In this document: piece by piece, positions 6,936-16,154 of the stretch
How the letters are laid out: the number at the start of each line of letters is the position of its first letter
Numbering within the stretch: the stretch's first letter is position 1
NCBI GenBank assembly: GCA_009777845.1
Contig: WRLD01000004.1
Coordinates: 55,911-119,910, forward strand
From: Defluviitaleaceae bacterium
GTDB taxonomy: Bacteria; Bacillota; Clostridia; Lachnospirales; WQUN01
DNA length: 64,000 bases
Direction: 5' to 3'
The notes under the pieces: model-generated
Database searches by the model: none
The model's input: only the letters and a program-made list of their open reading frames with translations
Told to the model about the DNA's origin: nothing
Position numbers and translations under genes: made by a program

Positions 6936-7613
6936 TCAAGCACGCCGTTTCATAAACTCCTCCATAGCCCTTATCCTATCCTCCCTGCCACGTTGCAACT
7001 CAACCTCATATCGTTTTTGCAACGGCTCAACAAACAAATCATACCCACTCCACGATACCCTATCGCAAGGATATTTCCGATTTTCCATATTCAGTTTTTC
7101 GTCTGCCGCTATATCAACCGAAGCCCCGTCAATACACAATTTCCCAAAATATCGCACAATCCAGTTGCCCTTGTTGTCCCCCAACGGCTCAATTACATAT
7201 TCACGAGTTAAGTCCCTAACCTTATAAAAATCCCTCGTATGAACGCCTATATCTATATCATGCGGTGCAATATCAACGCCACGCACAGCCTCGCCGACGC
7301 TGCCGATTATATACCATTCAATTCCGTTTCTTGCGAACATCTCGGCAAGCAGTAGCAATACACCCTTCCAGTCGAATACGCCCTCAATCCAAGATTTTCC
7401 CATTCGAGCAAAATTGCTGACGACGGCCTCCTTATACTCCGGCACAACATACCAAGCATCGTGCCAGCCGGTATTCATAGGATAAATTTTCAAGAATTTA
7501 TCGCCGGAGCTTTTCCAGTAAGGGTCGGCCTGCAATTTCTCGTATATTTTGCCCTCTGCACCCTCGACACAATATATAAATTCCGTTTCCGTTTCATAGC
7601 AATAGCATCGCAC
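6936..7613 (-). CDS. Nucleotidyltransferase-fold protein
   Basis: 225 residues from a GTG start preceded by GGAGGT six bases upstream. The centre holds a nucleotidyltransferase-type signature, WYIIGSVGEAVRGVDIAPHDIDIGV (about 100-124), with GS and a DxD pair that would hold the catalytic metal. The rest resembles no named enzyme I can identify. Comparable small NTase-fold proteins include aminoglycoside and lincosamide nucleotidyltransferases and abortive-infection or antitoxin-like proteins, so the substrate is unknown. It is the last gene of a minus-strand run of three (9981 to 6936) that otherwise encodes membrane-anchored proteins. Confidence 0.6.
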   Translation of the reverse strand: MRCYCYETETEFIYCVEGAEGKIYEKLQADPYWKSSGDKFLKIYPMNTGWHDAWYVVPEYKEAVVSNFARMGKSWIEGVFDWKGVLLLLAEMFARNGIEWYIIGSVGEAVRGVDIAPHDIDIGVHTRDFYKVRDLTREYVIEPLGDNKGNWIVRYFGKLCIDGASVDIAADEKLNMENRKYPCDRVSWSGYDLFVEPLQKRYEVELQRGREDRIRAMEEFMKRRA

Positions 7614-7627
7614 AATGACACCTCCAA

Positions 7628-9493
7628 CTAAACAGGCGCAATATATCGACCTGCAACCACACTACTGATAACATCTGCATTTTCAAATCTAATTTCATAA
7701 ACTACGTCAGTTTCGTAACCATGCCAGATTAAATAAATTATTGCTTCATGCTCTCTTTGAATAGCGCATAAGACACTAAAATACATCTCGTGCAAAACGC
7801 CGTTATCCCCGAGCCGCCAACCATTTCCATGGTTATCTAGCTGTGCCGCAAATTCGCAATATTTGAATGTCCCGCCCTGCTCCAATACCAACCATGCGAG
7901 CAAATCATTATCCTTATTATCAAATTCAAGTATGCTTATCCTAGCACCGTTTTGATATTCTGATAACAACCATGAATTATTTACCTCTCGTCCGCTTAAT
8001 TCCTTGCTTGCTTCGAGTAGCTCGTTTGACACATTTTGATTTATGCCATTTTCTGGCGTAAACACAATAATGCCCTCATATTCATGCCTCGTCAGCAACA
8101 TATACATATCGTTAGGTGTGGCTGTGGCTTCTAAAACATTGTAAATATGCCCTGCGGCATTATCCAAATTCCACATATTTTCGCGAAGATTGTCGCTATC
8201 GTTGCCCTCTTGGTAATTACTGTATTCAATTTGATATATCTGCCCATTTTCGCCCACGGCATAATCAAAGGAATGTGGCGGATTACCATGGGTAGCTTCT
8301 TGGCTGTTTAATAGGACAAGCCTACTGCCCTCAATGCTTGCATAGCCAAACGCCATAGGCGATAAATTATCATTATCGACAGCAGGATTTATCCTTATCC
8401 CATAGATTACTGTGTCAGTATTCCCCATATAACTTCTATAATGTGGGCTTTCCCGCCATTCATCTAGGGTCAAGAACTCCTCTGTTACAATATTTTCCCA
8501 TAAAATAATATCTAAATTTTCGCCGACATAGAACCAATCCCAACGTATTGTTCTATCATACCAAGATTCGCCAACATAAACGGCATAGAAATTATCGGTG
8601 TAGTAATCGCTTAACCCTTCTACGACACGAGGAGAAACGTCTACATACAATACGACTTCCCCATTGCTTTGTAGCTGTAACCAATCACTATAAGCACGAA
8701 ACTCATTATCTAAACACTCGCCCAAATAATCAAGAACCATGATGTCTTGGGTCGCTCTTGGGGCAACAGTATCATTTGCATCTAGCAAAAATGCCTCGAA
8801 AGCATCAAAATCCTCCAAATCATACATTTCAAGAATATTGTCGCCACAGTCATAGCGTGGAAAAGCGTGAACCGCTTCCTCATTGTCGGAAACGATTTCT
8901 TTATTAGGCTGCTCTGCTGTGTAGTCATAATAAAATAAATACTCGTATTTTAACTCCCCATCTTCGACATACAAATACCCATAACGCTCCATGCCCCCAC
9001 CATACCAAAGAAGAAACAGCCCTCGAAACATCGGGTTATCTGTAGTACGCAACTCGCTTGCATACGAACCCGCATTTTCAAACTCGCCAATTTTATATAC
9101 GCTGTTTTCATATGAATAAACGACTAAGTCTTTTAAGTCTTTAGTAAATGTAGCGTTATTCATTCGATAAATTATCAATTCGGGAACACCATCGCCGTCT
9201 AAATCTCTTAATGAAAAGTAAAAAGACTCGTTATCCTTTGGGGCGGGGAAATCCCCTAGAAACGAGGTATAGGCGGTTTGCCAATTTGTTGCATTTAAAG
9301 TTTCATTTTGGGAATTTGCCAAATCCACCAATTCTAAAAATTTTTCTTCATTAACATAGTATTCGTTGTTATACTTAACAATGAAATCGCTATTGCCTAC
9401 GTGAAGCCCTCCGCCCAAAACATAACATACTAAAAAAATCAGAAAAACAAATAACGGAATTATATACCACAGCTTTTTGTTGATTTTGCACAT
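7628..9493 (-). CDS. Large membrane-anchored extracellular protein, unknown function
   Basis: 621 residues. The N-terminus is a typical signal anchor (KKLWYIIPLFVFLIFLVCYVLGGG), followed by a long acidic, Tyr- and Asn-rich region outside the membrane. A single DLDGDGVPELIIY motif (about 112-124) resembles calcium-binding VCBS/EF-hand-like loops of secreted proteins. No catalytic motif was recognised. The composition is A/T-rich compared with core genes. It lies 14 bases upstream of the nucleotidyltransferase-like gene and just downstream of another membrane protein gene, so the three probably share a transcript. Confidence 0.65.
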   Translation of the reverse strand: MCKINKKLWYIIPLFVFLIFLVCYVLGGGLHVGNSDFIVKYNNEYYVNEEKFLELVDLANSQNETLNATNWQTAYTSFLGDFPAPKDNESFYFSLRDLDGDGVPELIIYRMNNATFTKDLKDLVVYSYENSVYKIGEFENAGSYASELRTTDNPMFRGLFLLWYGGGMERYGYLYVEDGELKYEYLFYYDYTAEQPNKEIVSDNEEAVHAFPRYDCGDNILEMYDLEDFDAFEAFLLDANDTVAPRATQDIMVLDYLGECLDNEFRAYSDWLQLQSNGEVVLYVDVSPRVVEGLSDYYTDNFYAVYVGESWYDRTIRWDWFYVGENLDIILWENIVTEEFLTLDEWRESPHYRSYMGNTDTVIYGIRINPAVDNDNLSPMAFGYASIEGSRLVLLNSQEATHGNPPHSFDYAVGENGQIYQIEYSNYQEGNDSDNLRENMWNLDNAAGHIYNVLEATATPNDMYMLLTRHEYEGIIVFTPENGINQNVSNELLEASKELSGREVNNSWLLSEYQNGARISILEFDNKDNDLLAWLVLEQGGTFKYCEFAAQLDNHGNGWRLGDNGVLHEMYFSVLCAIQREHEAIIYLIWHGYETDVVYEIRFENADVISSVVAGRYIAPV

Positions 9494-9513
9494 ACGCTAA
9501 ACACCGCCTTCAT

Positions 9514-9981
9514 TTAGGGGGCAAGCCCTGTTTTTTCGCTCACAATGCTTACAATTTCCTCAAAATCACGCTGTAGTCCATTTATAGCTAAAAATTTTTT
9601 ATTTTTGTAGGTATACTCACTACTATGAATAATCAACTCTTTGACACCAAAGGTGAATACAGGGCGTTTGTATTCTATGGCTGTAATATCTTCCCATTTT
9701 GCATAATAAGAATAATATTCGTAACCTCTTATAAATCTTATAAATCCTATGCCCTCGTCCGAAACAACATAACTCTGCATTTTAACAGTATAAAAACAAA
9801 AAAATAAAAAAATAAAAGACATTGCAAGTATTTCCAAAAAAACTGAAATACCCCAAATGGACAATGTCCTCTGCTTAATGACTTCCTTAACACAAGTAAC
9901 AGCAACGACGGCTAACTCGGCGGCTGTCATAGTCAAAACCCACCCCCAAGCACTTAACGAATTATAATATACTGCTCTCAC
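9514..9981 (-). CDS. Membrane protein with PH-like domain, unknown
   Basis: 155 residues from the GTG at 9981, chosen because AAGGAGG lies eight bases upstream. Longer readings from 10023 add low-quality sequence. Two hydrophobic segments (GWVLTMTAAELAVVAVTCV and FLEILAMSFIFLFFCFYTV) are followed by a soluble tail with alternating beta-type segments (YVVSDEGIGFIRF...WEDITAIEYKR...KELIIHSSEYTYKNKKFLAI) like the bacterial PH-type domains of YcxB-like proteins. No enzyme function can be inferred. Confidence 0.6.
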   Translation of the reverse strand: MRAVYYNSLSAWGWVLTMTAAELAVVAVTCVKEVIKQRTLSIWGISVFLEILAMSFIFLFFCFYTVKMQSYVVSDEGIGFIRFIRGYEYYSYYAKWEDITAIEYKRPVFTFGVKELIIHSSEYTYKNKKFLAINGLQRDFEEIVSIVSEKTGLAP

Positions 9982-10062
9982 TCTCGTCCCCTCCTTAACT
10001 CCTACCCCCCACAACACCCACACGGTCGGCTAGTGCAAAAACTCCGCTCCACACATCCTCCC

Positions 10063-11139
10063 CTACCCCCCATAAAGCGCACTAGCCGCATTATGCTGCT
10101 CCAAGGTCCGAGAAAACTGATGCTCCCCTGTACTCTCGTCCTTCAACACAAAATACAAATAATCGCCGTCAGAGGGCCACAAAGCGGCTTCGATTGCGGC
10201 TATGCCGGGGTTTGCAATCGGGCCTATGGGCAGTCCGCTGTTTTTGTAGGTATTGTAGGGCGAATCAATTTCTAAATGCTCGTACAATAGGCGTACGGGC
10301 GGGTCGTCCATTACATATTGTACCGTAGAACACATCTCTAATCGTATTTTTTGGTCAAGACGGCGGTGGATTACCTGCGAAACCATGGGGCGTTCCGCCG
10401 CTAGGCGCGTTTCGCGTTCTATAATCGAAGCGATTTTTACTACCTCGTCTATGCTCAAGCCCATTTCGTCCGCGCGAATGTGAAACGCGTCAGTAAATTT
10501 GTTGGCAAAATTATCCAACATGCGCGTAATAATATCCCCAGGGTTGGGATTTACAGGAATTTGATAGGTGTCGGGGAAAAGATAGCCCTCTAGGCGGTTT
10601 GGGCGGTCGGTGGGAACGTCAAGCAAAAACTGAAAGCTAAAATGTCCGTTCTGCGCCACATACATAAATTCCTCGGCGGTAAAAAATTCCCGTTCCTCAA
10701 AGTATTTCGCCATATCCTCTAAGGTTTGCCCCTCTATAGTTTGTATAGTAAGGTACGGCGCAAGCTCCTGCGGCCTCGCCCGCAAGGCGCGGTTGATTTC
10801 CACGTTGTTCATGCTAGTGTTAATCGTAAACGTACCTGCGGCGTAATCGTGGGTGGATTTGCGGAAAAAAAGCTCCAGCTGATACAGCATTTTGTTGGCG
10901 ACAATGCCTTGGTCAAAAAGCCGTTGGGCTATGTCCGCAGAGGGCGTGTCCGCGAGTATAACAAACTCCATTTCGTAGTCCTCGCCCACCGTAGTCATGT
11001 CCGTGGCTAGCTCCTCGCCTATGTTAAAGCCCTCGCCGAAGGCAAGGATAATCAAAAAGCCCACCAACACCATTATGGAAACATTAAACGCCATGCCTGC
11101 GATATACATCAAAAAATTTACGGTTTTATCAGCTTTCAT
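10063..11139 (-). CDS. mltG: Endolytic murein transglycosylase MltG
   Basis: 358 residues. Membrane enzyme that cuts nascent glycan strands of peptidoglycan. An N-terminal TM helix (about 8-32) precedes the extracellular YceG domain with LEGYLFPDTYQIP, the catalytic-glutamate region IASIIERETRLAAERPMVSQV and the substrate-site segments SPYNTYKNSGLPIGPIANPG and YLYFV. All expected landmarks are present. The start overlaps the upstream ABC-F gene by 11 bases, suggesting translational coupling. A broken copy of its last 60 bases lies at 6166. Confidence 0.93.
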   Translation of the reverse strand: MKADKTVNFLMYIAGMAFNVSIMVLVGFLIILAFGEGFNIGEELATDMTTVGEDYEMEFVILADTPSADIAQRLFDQGIVANKMLYQLELFFRKSTHDYAAGTFTINTSMNNVEINRALRARPQELAPYLTIQTIEGQTLEDMAKYFEEREFFTAEEFMYVAQNGHFSFQFLLDVPTDRPNRLEGYLFPDTYQIPVNPNPGDIITRMLDNFANKFTDAFHIRADEMGLSIDEVVKIASIIERETRLAAERPMVSQVIHRRLDQKIRLEMCSTVQYVMDDPPVRLLYEHLEIDSPYNTYKNSGLPIGPIANPGIAAIEAALWPSDGDYLYFVLKDESTGEHQFSRTLEQHNAASALYGG

Positions 11140-13030
11140 GTAATTCCTCCCATTCTGCGTACATAAGCGCGATTTCTTGCTCTAGCTCGGTTTTTTGTGC
11201 AAAAACGGCTTGCACGGCTTGCGCGTTGCGGTTTATTTCGTCGTCCTCTAGCTTTTTTTCACATTCTGCGATTTTGGCTTCCATGACGGCAATGTCCGCC
11301 TCTAACCGCTCTATTCTGTTCCTTTTGCGGCGAGCGAGCGATTCCTGCTCTTTTTTGCGTAAATATTCGTCCTTGGACGAGCCTTTTTCAACAACTAGCA
11401 CTGGCGAGGCGGTGACAGTCTGTTTTTTCTCTAAGTAATAATCATAATTCCCAACAAATTCCGTAATTCCCTGCGCCGTAAGCTCCAATATTTTTGTGGC
11501 GATATTGTTTATAAAATATCTGTCATGCGAAATAAACAGCACTGTTCCCTCGAATTTCCGAAGCGCGTCCTCCAAAATTTCCTTGGAAACTAAATCCAAA
11601 TGGTTTGTCGGCTCGTCCAGTATTAAAAAGTTTGCCCCTGCCAGCATAATTTTAGACATCTGCACGCGGCCGCGTTCTCCGCCCGAAAGCGCGGAAATAG
11701 GCTTAAAAACATCGTCCCCCACAAACATAAACGCCGCCAGAGTAGTGCGTATTTCCGTCTGGGAAAGCCGCGGGTACGTGTCTGCTATTTCCTGGAAAAT
11801 AGTCTTTGCCTCCGACTCGGCAGAAAAAACATGCGACTGCTCGTAAAAGCCAACACGCAGGTTTACGCCCTCGCGAATTTGTCCGCCAAGGGGCGTAATC
11901 GCGCCTGCCAAAATTTTAATAAGCGTGGTCTTGCCTATGCCGTTTACGCCTATAATCGCGGTCTTGTCGCCGCGCTTTAGCTCTAGGCTTATATCGGAAA
12001 AAAGCGGCTTATCGCCAAAGCCCATTTTCAAGTTTTCGGCAAAAAGCACATCGTTGCCCGATTTTATTTTTGGCGTAAGGCGTAAACGCATTTTGGCTAA
12101 ATCCCTTGCGGGCGCGTCTACTCGCTCTATTTGTGCGAGCATTTTTTCGCGGCTTTTCGCGCGGATAATCGCCGCCTCGGTTCTAAATGAGCGGATTGTT
12201 TTTATTACTTCCTCGTGGTGCTTCAATACCTTTTGCTGTTCCGTAAAGGCTTTTTCCGCCAAGGCGCGGTCGGCTGCCTTTTTTTCTACAAAATAGCTGT
12301 AATTTCCGTTATACACGGTCGCTTTTTTGTTTTCTATTTCTATTGTTTTTGTAGCCGTTTTGTCCAGAAAATATCGGTCATGGGAAATTAGCAGCACTGC
12401 GCCGCGGAAGCTCCGTATAAAGTCCTCAAGCCACGCGATACTTTCTATGTCAAGGTGGTTGGTCGGCTCGTCCAACAATAACAGGTCGCTACGCTCCAAT
12501 AGTAATTTTGCCAACAGCGCGCGAGTGCGTTCGCCGCCCGAAAATTCTCTAAACGGACGTTGCCATTCCTGCTCGCTAAAGCCTAGCCCACGCAACACGC
12601 CTTTAAGGCGGCTATCCTGCTCGTAGCCGCCCTCGTTCTTAAATTTTACCATTAAATTGTCATAGCGTTTATAGCTGTCCTCGGGGTTTTGTGCCATGGC
12701 TTTTTCCAACGCGCGAAGCTCTGCTTCCATTTCCTTTAGCGGCAAAAAAACCTGCTCTAAAACCTCGTATAGGCTTGCGTTCGGGTTTTCGCAAATTTTT
12801 TCATCGTCGTTTAATTGCTGTAGATAGCCTATGCGTGTATTTTTCGCACAAGCTACCTCGCCCTCGTCCGCTTGCCATTCCCCAGTAATCAGCCGAAAAA
12901 CCGAGGTTTTCCCTGCTCCGTTTACACCAACCAGCGCGGCCTTTTCCTTTTCTTTCAACATAAAGGAAACGCTCGTAAGAATTTCCTCCGCGCCAATCGC
13001 TTTTTGTACTTCCTTTAACTGTAAAAGCAT
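11129..13030 (-). CDS. ABC-F family ATPase
   Basis: 633 residues with no TM segments and two ATP-binding cassettes. Cassette 1: Walker A GVNGAGKTS, signature FSGGERTRALL, Walker B LLLLDEPTNHLD. Cassette 2: GVNGIGKTT, LSGGERGRVQ, FLILDEPTNHLD. A basic linker (about 240-310) joins them and a C-terminal coiled coil (about 545-630, KKEQESLARRKRNRIERLEADI) resembles the YdiF/Uup branch. ABC-F proteins act on the ribosome, either as translation factors or as antibiotic-protection proteins. The sequence does not decide between these. ATG at 13030 directly precedes the conserved LQLKEVQKAIGAEEIL. Confidence 0.92.
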   Translation of the reverse strand: MLLQLKEVQKAIGAEEILTSVSFMLKEKEKAALVGVNGAGKTSVFRLITGEWQADEGEVACAKNTRIGYLQQLNDDEKICENPNASLYEVLEQVFLPLKEMEAELRALEKAMAQNPEDSYKRYDNLMVKFKNEGGYEQDSRLKGVLRGLGFSEQEWQRPFREFSGGERTRALLAKLLLERSDLLLLDEPTNHLDIESIAWLEDFIRSFRGAVLLISHDRYFLDKTATKTIEIENKKATVYNGNYSYFVEKKAADRALAEKAFTEQQKVLKHHEEVIKTIRSFRTEAAIIRAKSREKMLAQIERVDAPARDLAKMRLRLTPKIKSGNDVLFAENLKMGFGDKPLFSDISLELKRGDKTAIIGVNGIGKTTLIKILAGAITPLGGQIREGVNLRVGFYEQSHVFSAESEAKTIFQEIADTYPRLSQTEIRTTLAAFMFVGDDVFKPISALSGGERGRVQMSKIMLAGANFLILDEPTNHLDLVSKEILEDALRKFEGTVLFISHDRYFINNIATKILELTAQGITEFVGNYDYYLEKKQTVTASPVLVVEKGSSKDEYLRKKEQESLARRKRNRIERLEADIAVMEAKIAECEKKLEDDEINRNAQAVQAVFAQKTELEQEIALMYAEWEELHES

Positions 13031-13040
13031 TAAAGACCAC

Positions 13041-14933
13041 CTAAACTGTCGCCAAGCTCCTTATAATTCGTTTGATAATATCAATGCTTGCGGTACTATT
13101 GATATGCTCGGGAACAATAACATTTACCGCGTACGAGGCCTTGTCTATATTGAGTACATAGTGAATAAGGACATGCGCCGCGCCGTCTACCTCGGCGCGC
13201 ACCTCAAACAAGAAGCCGCTAACGCCGCGCGAGGAAAGCTCGTTCTGCGGAATAGCCGTAACGCCTCGTACGGACGTGGTTCCGTCCTCTCGCAACGCCC
13301 TACGCAGGGCTTCCTCGACATCGCTACGGATTATATTTACAGTGCGCGACTGCTCCGATATTGTGAGCAAAATGCCGCTGTCGCCCTCGAACATGCTACT
13401 GGTCTGCCTATGCGTACGCGACCACGTAGCAGGTACGTCTACGGAAATTCCCATGGCGGAGTTGGTTACTGTGCTAAACACAGGAAGGCCGCCGACAGGC
13501 TCGCGGAACAATACGCCAACCGCCGAAGGGTTAATCCTCTCGAAGGAAACCGTATCTAAAATCCTTTTGATTGTTTCGTCGTCGCCCTTTTCCGCGGTTA
13601 CATAGATATTGTACATATATCCGCCAAGCTCCCAAAATACCTGCGTGCTAATTAAATCTGCATCGCCGTACCGACCTGCTTCGGTAAAGTATACCGCATC
13701 TACGCCGCCAATTTTTGTGGGCATAATCGCACTGAATTTGTACACTCTGGAATTATGGCTTGTAATCTTGTCCTGGAGTACCTCGTCCGCCCATTGTTCC
13801 GCGCTGTCCTCGCCCTGCTTGGAGAAAATTTCCAAGGAAACGCCAGCATATACGCGCTCGGTAATTTTTGTGCCAAACTCCATGAAGTTTATGCTTTCGC
13901 TTCTATTGTTCCATTTCCGCCAGTCCATAGGCACACGGAATTGCACGTTAAAATCCTCTGATTCAACTAATCTCATGCCGTCTACTATGTCCGACAAGTC
14001 CTCTGTGGTTGCGGCATCAAAAACTAGGTCGAAGGTGTCGATAATCGCCAAATATCCGTCACGCTCGTTGGCAGGTACAGTGTCGCTAATCGTGGTCATT
14101 ACGACCAGTATTTCCTTGGTGGGAAGGAGGAAAATTCGCCGCTCGATAAAGTCGAGCCTATCCCTGAGCTGAATAAGAATATACTCGACACCGCTATTTG
14201 TTTTTCCCATGCTATGCCTTATTAGCGTAAATTGCCTTGCCGTTTCTAGCTCCAAGGCGCGGATTGCTTCAAGGGATTCGTCGTCCGCATTGTCAAAATA
14301 ATCCACCTCGTAATACGCATCATGGCTTAACGTGAATGTATTCAGTCTGCCGTCAAAGGAGCGGAACTCCACCTCGAAGCCAGGCGTTTGGCGTATAGAC
14401 CAGCCCAAATGGCTATCGCCGACCATCGGCATACTCGAACGGCGTAACGCGTCCTCAATAGCAACCGAGCCTGTACCGAAGCTCTCCTTGGTGACGGTGA
14501 CTGCCTGTGTCGCGCCGTCCCACCCCACGTCCGCACCAAAATTGGCGGAAATAAACCTAAGCGGCACCATGGTGGAGCCGTTGGCGATTTGCGGCGCAAG
14601 GGGCAGTGTCTGCCTTTGGCCGTTTACTACCGCGCTTGTATTGTCGATTTGCAGCGATATTTCCACGTCCTGGTAACTGAGAATTACCTCCCGCGTTTCG
14701 GCTACCCATGAAACATCTGCACCAAACGCTTCCGTTATTACCCTCACCGGTACAAGCGTTACGCCGTCAATAATAAACGGCGGCTCTACCTCTACTGGGC
14801 TTCCGTTGATGTGCAGGGTGGTATCGCCTACACGGAACGAGATTTCTACCCTGTCGTTACCGTAAACGAGGTAGACACGCAGCACCAAGAACATGATGCC
14901 TAGCATTAAAAGACTGGCTAAAAACTTTTTCAT
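13041..14933 (-). CDS. Exported protein with copper-amine-oxidase-N stalk domains
   Basis: 630 residues. A signal peptide or anchor (MKKFLASLLMLGIMFLVLRVYLVYG) is followed by a stalk-type domain in two lobes (about 30-145: VTLVPVRVITEAFGADVSWV and GSTMVPLRFISANFGADVGWDGATQAVTV). The rest, about 150-630, contains two or more related units (for example LVESEDFNVQFRVPMDWRKW and NSAMGISVDVPATWSRTH) that look like repeated surface domains of the PsbP/DUF1795 kind. I cannot name its function. It sits directly upstream of the ABC-F gene in the same direction and 27 bases downstream of the HtrA-like gene, which shares the stalk domain. Confidence 0.75.
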   Translation of the reverse strand: MKKFLASLLMLGIMFLVLRVYLVYGNDRVEISFRVGDTTLHINGSPVEVEPPFIIDGVTLVPVRVITEAFGADVSWVAETREVILSYQDVEISLQIDNTSAVVNGQRQTLPLAPQIANGSTMVPLRFISANFGADVGWDGATQAVTVTKESFGTGSVAIEDALRRSSMPMVGDSHLGWSIRQTPGFEVEFRSFDGRLNTFTLSHDAYYEVDYFDNADDESLEAIRALELETARQFTLIRHSMGKTNSGVEYILIQLRDRLDFIERRIFLLPTKEILVVMTTISDTVPANERDGYLAIIDTFDLVFDAATTEDLSDIVDGMRLVESEDFNVQFRVPMDWRKWNNRSESINFMEFGTKITERVYAGVSLEIFSKQGEDSAEQWADEVLQDKITSHNSRVYKFSAIMPTKIGGVDAVYFTEAGRYGDADLISTQVFWELGGYMYNIYVTAEKGDDETIKRILDTVSFERINPSAVGVLFREPVGGLPVFSTVTNSAMGISVDVPATWSRTHRQTSSMFEGDSGILLTISEQSRTVNIIRSDVEEALRRALREDGTTSVRGVTAIPQNELSSRGVSGFLFEVRAEVDGAAHVLIHYVLNIDKASYAVNVIVPEHINSTASIDIIKRIIRSLATV

Positions 14934-14960
14934 TGCGATTGCTCCTTTATTTTGGTTTTT

Positions 14961-16079
14961 TTAACTCAACGTCAATAGAAAATCCATCTCGATACTACCG
15001 CGCCGAACCCTAAACAGCACCTTATCGCCGCGATTATATTTTACCATTTGTTCATTAAAATCAACCACACTGTGTACATTATTTCCGCCTACGGAAAGGA
15101 TAACGTCATCTTGTCGTAAGCCCTCGTCCCGCGTGCCGCCGCTAGTGTTCATAACGCGAAGCCCCTCCATGGTGGGAAGCCCTCTGCGCGCCGCCCAGCT
15201 TTCTTCAAAGGCGGCGTTGATTTTCGGGCGGCGAACCTCGCCGTGCTGCTCGAATTGTTCCAGTACATATAAGACAGTGTTTGCAGGGATTGCAAAGCCT
15301 ATGCCCTCTACGCCAATTCCCACAAGCCCACTGGAATTTATTCCCACGACCTGCCCCTTTAGGTTTATTAGCGGCCCGCCAGAATTGCCTGCGTTTATGG
15401 CGGCATCGGTTTGGATTACCGCGTATTCGCCAGATATTCCTCTGTTCATGCCGCTTATTATGCCCCTTGTGGCAGTGTTTCTAAGCGAAAAGGACAACGG
15501 CGTGCCGATAGCGATTACCGTATCGCCCACCGAAATGTCATAGTCCTGTGCAAATTCCGCAATCGGCAGCCCAACCTTGTCAATCCGCACGACAGCAAGG
15601 TCTGACGGCTCGTCAAAAAACCTCACGCGCCCATTGTATGTGCTTCCGTCATGCAAAACCACGATAATATTTTGCAAGCGGTCTACAACATGCGCGTTGG
15701 TGAGAATATCGCCGCCCGAGCGTATAATAACGCCGCTTCCGCCGCCTAGGTTGCCGCTCGGCGTATTGCCCACAATCGCAACCACGCTAGGACTCATTGT
15801 TTCTACTAGCCTAGCGACCGCCGCGTCATTGCTTGCGGAAGCGAGGTCAATGCTCACGCTATTGGTCGCGCCGTCCCAGCCGACCGTCGCGCCCAACGCC
15901 TCGCTTACCAACCTAAGCGGCACGTATGTAACCCCATTTTCGATAAACGCGCCGTCCGAGGCAACACGATTGCCATTGACGATTATATTCGGCGGCGCGT
16001 TTTGTGAGAATGTTGAGATTATGTTTGCCGCGGAAAGGAGTAGGGCTAGGAGGATAAAGAGGTATTTTTTGATTTTCAT
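14961..16079 (-). CDS. HtrA/DegP-like serine protease with stalk and PDZ domains
   Basis: 372 residues. Order: signal peptide (1-25), a short stalk domain (about 32-75, GVTYVPLRLVSEALGATVGWDGA), a trypsin-like protease domain (about 85-275) and a C-terminal PDZ domain (about 290-370, LRQDDVILSVGGNNVHSVVDF). The catalytic triad is visible as TNAHVV (His), SDLAVVRI (Asp) and GNSGGPL (Ser), so it should be an active extracytoplasmic protease. HtrA proteins degrade misfolded envelope proteins or cleave regulators. Fusion to a stalk domain suggests wall attachment or spacing from the membrane. Confidence 0.9.
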   Translation of the reverse strand: MKIKKYLFILLALLLSAANIISTFSQNAPPNIIVNGNRVASDGAFIENGVTYVPLRLVSEALGATVGWDGATNSVSIDLASASNDAAVARLVETMSPSVVAIVGNTPSGNLGGGSGVIIRSGGDILTNAHVVDRLQNIIVVLHDGSTYNGRVRFFDEPSDLAVVRIDKVGLPIAEFAQDYDISVGDTVIAIGTPLSFSLRNTATRGIISGMNRGISGEYAVIQTDAAINAGNSGGPLINLKGQVVGINSSGLVGIGVEGIGFAIPANTVLYVLEQFEQHGEVRRPKINAAFEESWAARRGLPTMEGLRVMNTSGGTRDEGLRQDDVILSVGGNNVHSVVDFNEQMVKYNRGDKVLFRVRRGSIEMDFLLTLS

Positions 16080-16154
16080 GGGGGGTTCTCCTTAGAATTT
16101 GTATTTTTTACGTTACAGTCAATGTCTACATTTTACCCGCTATTAGCGGTTAGG

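Noticed and set aside
12831..13559. Long plus-strand frame opposite the ABC-F gene and its upstream neighbour
   Set aside because: It spans two clear minus-strand genes, has no conserved sequence and lacks a ribosome binding site.
13609..14172. Plus-strand frame of 187 codons opposite the stalk-domain gene
   Set aside because: Serine- and threonine-rich translation typical of an antisense shadow; the minus-strand gene has a signal peptide and conserved domains.
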